NCBI GenBank assembly: GCA_031254835.1
Contig: JAIRTQ010000047.1
Location: 1 to 5,022 of the forward strand
DNA from: Puniceicoccales bacterium
GTDB taxonomy: Bacteria; Verrucomicrobiota; Verrucomicrobiia; Opitutales; JAIRLM01
Direction of reading: 5' to 3'
DNA: 5,022 nucleotides
Part shown: one piece after another, positions 1 to 5,022 of the stretch
Layout: each line of letters starts with the position of its first letter
How positions within the stretch are numbered: the stretch's first letter is position 1
Translations under genes and position numbers: made by a program
Notes under the pieces: model-generated
The model's input: only the letters and a program-made list of their open reading frames with translations
What the model was told of the DNA's origin: nothing
Databases searched by the model: none

Positions 1-1
1 T

Positions 2-1186
2 ATCGTAGGCGAACTGCACCGCTGGAGCGATCCCCTTGTGCTGTGGGATTTTCGTCCCAGCCGCTGCGAACACCGGCTCTGCCCGGACAGCCACATAGAG
101 CTAACCCGTTGGTGGGAAAATTCTATTCTGACGGCGGGACTGGTTCACGGCGAAAGCCATTCTCGGACCAAAACGAAGAATCTTCAACAGCTTCAGCTGC
201 GAGCCGTTCCTCACGCATTTTTTTCCTCTCCTGCGCTTGGTAGTGGTTCTATTATGTTTCTACACAAGCAGATGACAGCAAATTGGCCGATGACGAAATT
301 TGTAAAAGTGGACGGCTCCTACGGGTTAGCGTTGCCCTTGCGGTGGCGCAGGGGGCTGATCTTTCAACCCTGCGCAGCCGGCCGGGCGCTATTCTATGAC
401 GTTTCCGGGGAAGAAGATTTCGCCCATCAGACATTTGCGCAGGTGGGCATGGACCTGCGGGCGTTGGTCGAAGGGAACTGGTTCCCGGCGATTCCCCTTT
501 GGGGCGTGGACTTTGTCCGCCACAGAATTTCGCCGCTTTTGCAATATCGGCACAATTGGAAATGGGCGCACGGGGCCAGCCCGGAGCATTTTCGTGAAGA
601 TCCTAGCATATTGCCTCCTATGAATTTATCTGAGTATGTAATTTCGGACGGAGCAGTTGCCGGCGACCGACTGCGGCTTGGGTTGGAAAATATTTTTCAA
701 TCCGCGCGCGTTCCAGGCGACGCCCTACGCACGATAGCAGAGCTTTCTCTCTATGAAGATTTTGTCTTCAATAGGCGACCAATTTCTTCCGATATTTTTG
801 GCGCCATGCGATTCCGACCGGCGGATTTTTTCTCCCTGAATTTCTTCTCCAGGACGGATGGAAAATCCTTTGCCCTCAAAGCGTTGCGCCTGGAAGCGGA
901 ACTCTGGGACGGCGACGTCTGGAAAGGCACATTCGCAAGCGAGCATTTGTGCGGTAACGTTTTCCATCTACGCTGGAGTTTTTCTTGCAAGCCGACGTCG
1001 CGCGATCAGCTGGACATCACCTTTCGCTATGACGCCCGCCGACACCATCTCATTTCCCAGCGCTATCGCTATTTTCATCGTTTTGATCGGAACTGGTCGC
1101 TGGCCGCCAGATTTGCCTTTCGCCATGGGCCGTGCAGCAGGAAAGAGCGCCACATTTTCCGCATAGGGCTACGACTGAACTACTAG
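2..1186 (+). CDS. lptD: LPS-assembly outer-membrane protein LptD, C-terminal barrel portion (5' truncated by window edge)
   Basis: The reading frame is open from the first complete codon at position 2 to the TAG at 1184-1186, giving 394 residues; the real start lies upstream. A GTG at 38 is in frame but falls inside continuous LptD-like sequence, so I do not take it as a start. LptD is the outer-membrane barrel that, with LptE, inserts lipopolysaccharide into the outer leaflet. Visible features, numbering from the first codon here: an SDPLVLWDFRP segment (residues 10-20), like the S/D-rich 'DFRP' stretch opening the barrel region; an RHRISPLLQYRHNW segment near residue 173, equivalent to the family's 'RHxxxPxxxYR' strand; a DGDVW turn; a YDARR strand near 343; and alternating aromatic/polar strands to a C-terminal Tyr, as expected for Bam-inserted barrels. 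The family is well supported by this pattern; the closest resemblance, from memory, is to verrucomicrobial LptD. It ends tail-to-tail with the macro-domain gene, with 23 bp between. Confidence 0.82.
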   Translation: MVGELHRWSDPLVLWDFRPSRCEHRLCPDSHIELTRWWENSILTAGLVHGESHSRTKTKNLQQLQLRAVPHAFFSSPALGSGSIMFLHKQMTANWPMTKFVKVDGSYGLALPLRWRRGLIFQPCAAGRALFYDVSGEEDFAHQTFAQVGMDLRALVEGNWFPAIPLWGVDFVRHRISPLLQYRHNWKWAHGASPEHFREDPSILPPMNLSEYVISDGAVAGDRLRLGLENIFQSARVPGDALRTIAELSLYEDFVFNRRPISSDIFGAMRFRPADFFSLNFFSRTDGKSFALKALRLEAELWDGDVWKGTFASEHLCGNVFHLRWSFSCKPTSRDQLDITFRYDARRHHLISQRYRYFHRFDRNWSLAARFAFRHGPCSRKERHIFRIGLRLNY

Positions 1187-1191
1187 GGCTA
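1164..1191. repeat. 8-bp direct repeat TAGGGCTA around the lptD stop
   Basis: TAGGGCTA occurs at 1164-1171 and again at 1184-1191, exactly 20 bp apart. The second copy contains the lptD stop codon. No function is evident and it may be chance. Confidence 0.35.
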
Positions 1192-1209
1192 GAAATTTAT
1201 TGGAACTAC

Positions 1210-2286
1210 TCAGGGGGCAGCTTTCAGCTTAGCAAATTCGTTCTGGTAGTGGGCCACGGAGTCATTGCTGAACTGCGCGAACCAAATGTAGATCGGCTCC
1301 GTCCGTGCCGTTGGCATTTTTGCTGCCTCCATCCTTGCCGTCCGCGCCGTAGCGGACACGGCGATTTTTGCTGCTTTCTTCTTCGGAAAACTGAAGATGG
1401 CCGTCGAAATATTGCAGAGCGTAAAGGAGTGGACACCGCGCCTCCACCCCTGCCCTACAATGTTTTCATAGCAATTTTTCAGCTGTTGCTTTTCCGCTGC
1501 TGTGCAGGATTTACCGTGTCTAAGGTTTGGACCTAAAGCCTGACAGACGTATGCGGGCCGGTTTACGGCGACGGTGGGCTGCGCATCGGGATCTTCCGCC
1601 ATGGTCGGGCCCGAATGGAAACAAACTTCCCCTGGACTGAGAACTTTTCCGGTCGGAAAATCGGCCGCCTTCCTCCATCCGCTGGGCCCATACAGATTAT
1701 AAATTGCCGCGTTAATTCCGCCAGCGGGCCCGGTCATGGATTCATTTGCAGCATTGACCAGTACTTCCGTAGGTGCGCGAGTGGAACCGTTATCGATAGA
1801 AAAAAACAGCCGTACTTCCTGATCGGTTCCGTCCGCGCAGGGAAATTGAAAAACGAATTTTTGGCTATCCTCTGCGCTGTCGAACTTTGCCTTCATGGCC
1901 GCGAGTGCTTGTTGCTGATGGCGGAAGGCTGCCTGCTGCTCCGGCGTGCCGCTCGCGTCCGGTATTGGAGTGGCAATTGGCGCCAAACTCAGCGGAGAAC
2001 CGCCGGGCGACCCGGAGCCGAAAGGGGGTGCCGCTGGATTCGACGGCTGACTGCTATCCGGAAGTCCATTCCACAGTTTTGAATAGGAAGAGAAAAACTT
2101 ACCCCAGTAGTTTTCGCTAAGAAATCCGCCGCAGATAAATGCGAGCGCAGTCAACAAAAAGGCGACCGGAAAAATAAGCCCGTAGAACACGGTCAAAACC
2201 CGGCACGCGACCAGTTTTCCTGTGAAAATTGGTTCGGGGGACGCTATGACGCTGCTGCCTCTACTTCCAGAATGAACGATAAGCAC
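1210..2286 (-). CDS. Membrane-anchored divergent macro-domain (ADP-ribose-binding-like) protein
   Basis: This 358-residue protein has three parts. Residues 1-27 are Ser-rich; residues ~28-54 form one strongly hydrophobic membrane segment; residues ~74-115 are a Pro/Ser/Gly/Ala-rich linker followed by a short Gln/Ala-rich helix. Residues ~145-355 match a macro domain in order: VLVNAANE (NAAN 178-181), the glycine loop GPAGGINAAIY (186-196), PGEVCF (218-223), AYVCQALGPN (245-254), the helix AEKQQLKNCYENI, the second loop STAIFSFP (294-301), KKAAKIA and the last strand IYIWFAQFS (332-340). Macro domains bind or remove ADP-ribose. Here the usual GGGVDGAIH reads GGINAAIY and STGIYGFP reads STAIFSFP, so key Asp, His and Gly residues are replaced and hydrolase activity is doubtful. 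An Ala/Thr/Arg-rich insert (~311-329) precedes the last strand. The start is uncertain: GTG at 2286 lacks a clear ribosome binding site, overlaps a palindrome, and the frame stays open upstream to 2314. The family match is strong; the biological role is unknown. Confidence 0.72.
   Translation of the reverse strand: MLIVHSGSRGSSVIASPEPIFTGKLVACRVLTVFYGLIFPVAFLLTALAFICGGFLSENYWGKFFSSYSKLWNGLPDSSQPSNPAAPPFGSGSPGGSPLSLAPIATPIPDASGTPEQQAAFRHQQQALAAMKAKFDSAEDSQKFVFQFPCADGTDQEVRLFFSIDNGSTRAPTEVLVNAANESMTGPAGGINAAIYNLYGPSGWRKAADFPTGKVLSPGEVCFHSGPTMAEDPDAQPTVAVNRPAYVCQALGPNLRHGKSCTAAEKQQLKNCYENIVGQGWRRGVHSFTLCNISTAIFSFPKKKAAKIAVSATARTARMEAAKMPTARTEPIYIWFAQFSNDSVAHYQNEFAKLKAAP
1337..1369 (+). terminator. 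Terminator-like hairpin with T-run, antisense to the macro gene 3' end
   Basis: GCCGTCCGC (1337-1345) can pair with GCGGACACGGC (1352-1362) across a 6-nt loop with a 2-nt CA bulge. TTTTT follows at 1365-1369, two bases after the stem. In the + direction this resembles an intrinsic terminator lying 151 bp past the lptD stop, where lptD transcripts would read into the 3' end of the opposing gene. It also lies in sequence coding for the Ala/Thr/Arg-rich insert of the macro protein, so the pairing could be a by-product of coding. The T-run is short. Confidence 0.28.
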
Positions 2287-2298
2287 GTCTAGGACGTG
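2284..2298. promoter_or_regulatory. Perfect 6-3-6 palindrome over the macro gene start (possible operator)
   Basis: CACGTC (2284-2289), a TAG spacer, and GACGTG (2293-2298) form a perfect inverted repeat. It covers the GTG proposed as the start of the macro-domain gene and touches the possible -10 element on the opposite strand. Its size and position suit a dimeric regulator's binding site, or an mRNA hairpin that would hide the start codon. No regulator is identifiable. Confidence 0.3.
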
Positions 2299-2307
2299 TG
2301 ATACAAT
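2299..2307 (+). promoter_or_regulatory. Possible extended -10 promoter element upstream of comEC
   Basis: TGATACAAT at 2299-2307 fits an extended -10 (TGnTATAAT with one mismatch). No recognisable -35 lies 17 nt upstream, which extended -10 promoters can tolerate. If it is used, comEC would have a leader of about 170 nt containing the 2344-2374 inverted repeat. This is a weak call from a short, AT-rich match. Confidence 0.18.
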
Positions 2308-2343
2308 TTTTCTTTAAAGTCAAGAATTAAATCTCGTAGCGCA

Positions 2344-2374
2344 CCTGTGCATGAAAACGGGGAAGGAGCACAGG
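2344..2374. repeat. 7-bp perfect inverted repeat CCTGTGC/GCACAGG
   Basis: CCTGTGC at 2344-2350 and GCACAGG at 2368-2374 are exact reverse complements separated by 17 nt. This could be a regulator site with half-sites about 24 bp apart (centre to centre), or a stem-loop in the comEC leader. There is no T-run after it, so it is not a terminator. Confidence 0.35.
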
Positions 2375-2485
2375 CAGATGGAACGATCGTCTGCAGCTTA
2401 GCATTTTTGTTTGGCAAGCAGTTACTTGATCGCAAATGACGAATCTCTTCTTGTTCTTGGTTGGCTGGCCCTCTAGGTCCGCTTT

Positions 2486-4084
2486 GTGGCACGGCATCCC
2501 GGCGTGAGAGTTTTTTTAGGCGGTAATGTGCCACTTCTAGTGCCGGTAGTCGGCCTCCTATTTGGAATTCTGCTTGATGGCCCGTGCCCAATCATAGCTA
2601 TCTGCATTTTGTCTGCGACATGCATTTGCCAGTGGAAAATGCAAAACCGGCTGACCCTCGCACTTTTGCTAATCTTTGCCGCCGTGGGCTGGTTCCGGGC
2701 CATTCAAACCGCCGAAGCACCGCTTCCCGTCGCGCTGCACAGGAACGGCCGGGCTATGGTTATTCGAATTAACCGTTGTACCGTAAGAGAATACGCTGCC
2801 GGCCGGCGCATTTTCGGCTTTGCGCGCCTAGAAAAGGTGGAGGGCTATGGCGGCCGATTGGGGCAGCAAATTTACTACAACTTGGCTCTTAGTGGGGATT
2901 TGCCAGTTCCTCAGCGCGGGCAGCCGCTGGAAGTTCGGGCCGCGATTCACAGCACGGCTGGCAGCAAAGTGCCCTTCGAGCGCTACCTGGCCGAAACTGG
3001 CGTGCGCAGCCGCATTGACAGAGGGCAGGTAATTGCCGTAGGGCGAGGATATTTTTTCTCTGAAGCGCTTGCAAAAATTTTCGCCCGCAGCTCGGCAGCC
3101 CTGTCCTACTCGATGGACCTGGGGGAGCAAGCCGGCCGCATCTATGGCGCCATGCTATTGGGCGACCGCAGCCAACTGTCGTCGCAAGAAAAAGATACCT
3201 ATTCGCGCACCGGCATTGCCCATCTCTTTGCCATCAGTGGACTGCACATTGGAGTGATTGCCGCTTTCCTCGGCGCCCTCACGCGGGGACTGCCGCTGCC
3301 CAGCTGGCCCCTGCTACTCCTCCGCCTGTCCCTCCTGGGCGTCTTCGTGGCCATGACCGGCGCTAGCCCATCGGCTCTTCGCGCCTTTGCCATGGTGACT
3401 TCCCTTTGGACAGCCCCTCTATTTTTTCGCCGTGCGACCGGCTTGGCCTCTCTTAGCGCCGCCGCCCTTCTCAATTTATTTCTCGATCCGATGGCCCTCT
3501 ACTCCACCGGGTTTCAATTTTCCTACGCCGTCGTCTTCGCCCTATTTTGCTTCGGCGTCCCATTGGGCAGTTACCTGCGGCGCATGCTGTTTCCGCTGCC
3601 GCCGCTTTTCGAGGAGCGGCGCCAGATCGACCAATTTTTTCGCCGCCTGGCCGCTCGACTCGTCGATGCAATCGCCCTTTCCATTTCCGCCACAATCCCG
3701 CTCATCCCGCTGTCAATCTACCACTTCCAGACATTTTCCATCGGTGGAATTCTGCTCAATCTTTTGGTCATCCCCGTGGCGGAAGTGGCGATCATCTGCG
3801 GCTTCGGCTCCGTCTGCTGCGGCTTGCTACATCTGACGGCCGGCTGCCATCTTCTAAATTTTTTCGCCTACCCTTTTTTGTGGACCATTGGGACCTCGGC
3901 CAACGCCGTTGGATCTTTTTCCTGGGTCCAATCTAGGCCCCTTTCCGTTGGTCCGTCGGTCCTTATTCCCTGGTGCGCGGCGCTTTTTCTGGCCATCGGC
4001 CGCTGCCGAGAGTCGTCCGGCTGGAAATTTTTCCTCGCCGTCGCCGTCGCGCTGCTCCCGCTGCCTTTCTTGCCGACCGCCTAG
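2486..4084 (+). CDS. comEC: ComEC/Rec2-family DNA-uptake channel, lacking the C-terminal metallo-beta-lactamase domain
   Basis: This 532-residue polytopic inner-membrane protein would move single-stranded DNA into the cytoplasm during natural transformation. The first ~70 residues hold about three membrane segments. Residues ~85-190 are an OB-fold-like domain (DUF4131 type) ending in the FERYLAETGV motif (from F164). The competence domain follows: HLFAISGLHIG (246-256), the family's best signature; GASPSALRA (from 292); DPMALYSTGFQFSYA (from 334); and an SIGG-then-NLLVIP block (N425). Roughly ten more membrane segments run to the end. The protein stops after a hydrophobic stretch (FLPTA), about where longer ComEC proteins (B. 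subtilis ~776 residues) start their metallo-beta-lactamase-like domain; none follows. The earliest start is GTG 2486, because an in-frame TAG lies at 2474; AGGT at 2475-2478 is a weak ribosome binding site. GTG 2528, behind TTAGGCGG, is an alternative giving a protein 14 residues shorter. It converges on the secretin gene with a 12-bp gap. Confidence 0.88.
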   Translation: MARHPGVRVFLGGNVPLLVPVVGLLFGILLDGPCPIIAICILSATCICQWKMQNRLTLALLLIFAAVGWFRAIQTAEAPLPVALHRNGRAMVIRINRCTVREYAAGRRIFGFARLEKVEGYGGRLGQQIYYNLALSGDLPVPQRGQPLEVRAAIHSTAGSKVPFERYLAETGVRSRIDRGQVIAVGRGYFFSEALAKIFARSSAALSYSMDLGEQAGRIYGAMLLGDRSQLSSQEKDTYSRTGIAHLFAISGLHIGVIAAFLGALTRGLPLPSWPLLLLRLSLLGVFVAMTGASPSALRAFAMVTSLWTAPLFFRRATGLASLSAAALLNLFLDPMALYSTGFQFSYAVVFALFCFGVPLGSYLRRMLFPLPPLFEERRQIDQFFRRLAARLVDAIALSISATIPLIPLSIYHFQTFSIGGILLNLLVIPVAEVAIICGFGSVCCGLLHLTAGCHLLNFFAYPFLWTIGTSANAVGSFSWVQSRPLSVGPSVLIPWCAALFLAIGRCRESSGWKFFLAVAVALLPLPFLPTA

Positions 4085-4096
4085 TCTTAGTCTAAT

Positions 4097-5022
4097 CTAA
4101 TGGCGGTAAATGCGATGGCGGCCGCGGCCGGCCGGCTGAACCTCTACGCGAAAATCTTCTATGGTCATCAGCGGTTGGCCGGTTAGCTGTGCTTTTTGAA
4201 AAAATTGCGCATAGGGATCTCCGTCTTCCGCGGTGAGTTCGATGATGCGGGGAGAAATAATAAAGAGTCGCTCGATTGTCGTGGTTTCTTTGTTGCTCAC
4301 GGAAAACAGCCTTCCGATGAGTGGGATGTCTTGGAGCAGGGGAACGCCCCGCTTGGTATCGTTGTGTCGCTCCTGGTAGTAGCCGCCCACAACGAGACTT
4401 TGCCCCTCTAGTAAAACTGTTTGCGTGTTAATCTGGCTGGAACTGACCGTGGGCATGGCGCCGGCCACGTTCATGGAACCGTCCTCGATGCTGACGAAAA
4501 GTTTGATCTGGCGCTCCGTTTTCCCGTCCTCCTTTTCCACGTCGATGATGTGTGGAATGACCCGCAGGGCAACGGAGGCGGATACGGTGAAAAGTTCCGC
4601 CGAGTAGGCGCCGGCGACGCTCACATAGGTCTGGTCGCTGCGGGAAATGACCGCGGCCAGATTGTCGAGCGTCAGGACAGAGGGTCGAGATAGGGTTTTC
4701 GCAGCGTGCAAGCCCTCCAGCGCCTTTAGTCGTGCAGCAATGTCGTAGCCGGAAAGGACGTTGTTCAATTTTGCGAAGAAATTTGTTTTTTTATTGTCTA
4801 TGTTGTCGTCTCCGGCGGTTGGGCGCCAGGTCAACTCCTGTCCGCCGTTGAGGAATTGGACCACGTCTAAACCGATTTCCCGGCTGTGCCCAACGTCCAC
4901 GTCCACGATCGCCACCTGAATTTCCACCGCCTTCATGGGCACGTCGAAACGCTCGATGAGTGACTGGTAAAATGGCATTAGTTCCCGGTGGTCTCGCACA
5001 ATGACGGCGTTGAGTCTCGCAT
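4097..5022 (-). CDS. sctC: Type III secretion outer-membrane secretin SctC (YscC/HrcC family), C-terminal part, 5' end beyond window
   Basis: The frame is open to the right edge; upstream of GTG 4999 it still reads ARLNAVIV, a family motif, so the true start lies outside. Secretins form the outer-membrane ring of the T3SS injectisome. Counting from the GTG at 4999: RDHRELMPFYQSLIERFDVP then VEIQVAIVDVDVGHSREIGLD (2-45) is the end of the last periplasmic ring domain in the T3SS style; LSRPSVLTLDN (103-113) and YVSVAGAYSAELFTVS (125-140) are typical of SctC rather than GspD or PilQ; INTQTVLLEG leads into the secretin signature (199-232), ending VPLLQDIPLIGRLF, which fits the PROSITE pattern apart from Q223 where G/S/A/E is usual. 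RLFIISPRII (244-253) is the last barrel strand. A basic 45-residue tail follows and could be a pilotin-binding region (inference). No other T3SS gene is visible. T2SS or pilus secretins are the main alternative, less well matched. Confidence 0.85.
   Translation of the reverse strand, partial: ARLNAVIVRDHRELMPFYQSLIERFDVPMKAVEIQVAIVDVDVGHSREIGLDVVQFLNGGQELTWRPTAGDDNIDNKKTNFFAKLNNVLSGYDIAARLKALEGLHAAKTLSRPSVLTLDNLAAVISRSDQTYVSVAGAYSAELFTVSASVALRVIPHIIDVEKEDGKTERQIKLFVSIEDGSMNVAGAMPTVSSSQINTQTVLLEGQSLVVGGYYQERHNDTKRGVPLLQDIPLIGRLFSVSNKETTTIERLFIISPRIIELTAEDGDPYAQFFQKAQLTGQPLMTIEDFRVEVQPAGRGRHRIYRH

Larger units (their letters stand above)
2287..2485. other. Divergent intergenic region between the macro-domain gene and comEC
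   Basis: This 199 bp stretch is AT-richer in its left third and must hold the promoters of both divergent genes. It contains part of the start-site palindrome, a possible + strand extended -10, a 7-bp inverted repeat at 2344-2374, and an ACGATCGT palindrome at 2383-2390 flanked by GCAGA/TCTGC (2374-2378 and 2390-2394). On the - strand a TTGACT (2323-2318) resembles a -35 hexamer, but no good -10 follows at 16-18 nt. I see no tRNA-like fold or convincing protein gene here. Confidence 0.6.

Noticed and set aside
38..40. GTG at 38 as the start of the first gene
   Set aside because: The frame is open to the window edge and the residues before it continue the LptD-like segment, so it is an internal valine codon.
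1132..1536. 134-residue + strand open frame and other long frames opposite the macro gene
   Set aside because: They lie antisense to a frame with coherent macro-domain motifs and show low-complexity, motif-free translations.
2351..2401. 16-codon + strand frame (starts MKTGKEHRQ) upstream of comEC, possible leader peptide
   Set aside because: There is no Shine-Dalgarno-like sequence before its ATG and no attenuation-type codon run or following terminator.
2300..2485. tRNA or small RNA gene in the divergent intergenic region
   Set aside because: No cloverleaf, T-loop (GGTTCRA) or CCA end could be found; the inverted repeats alone do not support an RNA gene.
2289..2591. 100-residue - strand open frame spanning the intergenic region and the comEC start
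   Set aside because: It overlaps about 105 bp of the well-supported comEC frame, has no recognisable domain and no clear ribosome binding site; it is most likely a chance frame.
3432..3836. Long + strand frames (134 and 129 residues) inside comEC in other phases
   Set aside because: They are Ser/Arg/Pro-rich out-of-frame translations of a GC-rich membrane-protein gene; comEC motifs are continuous in the main frame.
4118..4136. GC-only run with overlapping palindromes (GCGGCCGC, GGCCGCGGCC, GCCGGCCGGC) near the sctC stop, considered as a bidirectional terminator
   Set aside because: No T-run follows on either strand, and it encodes the Gly/Arg-rich sctC tail; short palindromes are expected in such G/C-only sequence.

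Overview
The window reads as bacterial chromosome from a Gram-negative, LPS-making organism. The best guess is Verrucomicrobiota: the barrel end of the LptD protein looks to me, from memory, most like LptD of Opitutus-type verrucomicrobia. A type III secretion (T3SS) secretin points to a lineage that interacts with eukaryotic hosts or predators. The phylum is an inference from recalled family resemblance, not from any search.

There are four genes in two convergent pairs. From left to right they are: (1) the C-terminal ~394 residues of an LPS-assembly outer-membrane protein (lptD, + strand, 5' end outside the window); (2) on the - strand, 23 bp from the lptD stop, a 358-residue membrane-anchored protein with a divergent macro (ADP-ribose-binding) domain; (3) after a ~200 bp divergent intergenic region, a + strand comEC/rec2-type DNA-uptake channel gene that lacks the usual C-terminal metallo-beta-lactamase domain; (4) on the - strand, 12 bp beyond the comEC stop, the C-terminal part of a T3SS outer-membrane secretin (sctC/yscC/hrcC family), whose 5' end runs off the right edge.

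The genes do not form one operon, and lptD and comEC are envelope and competence functions unrelated to T3SS. The most interesting part is the macro-domain gene. It keeps the macro fold signatures from the NAAN motif to the last strand, but carries substitutions at the positions that normally bind and hydrolyse ADP-ribose. It is joined by a Pro/Ser/Gly-rich linker to a single N-terminal membrane segment. With a T3SS secretin gene less than 2 kb away it is a candidate host-interaction or envelope ADP-ribose-sensing protein, but nothing in the window proves secretion.

The only sizeable non-coding stretch is 2287-2485, between the divergent macro and comEC starts. It holds two inverted repeats and a possible extended -10 element. 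I see no tRNA, rRNA, CRISPR array, insertion sequence or attachment site.
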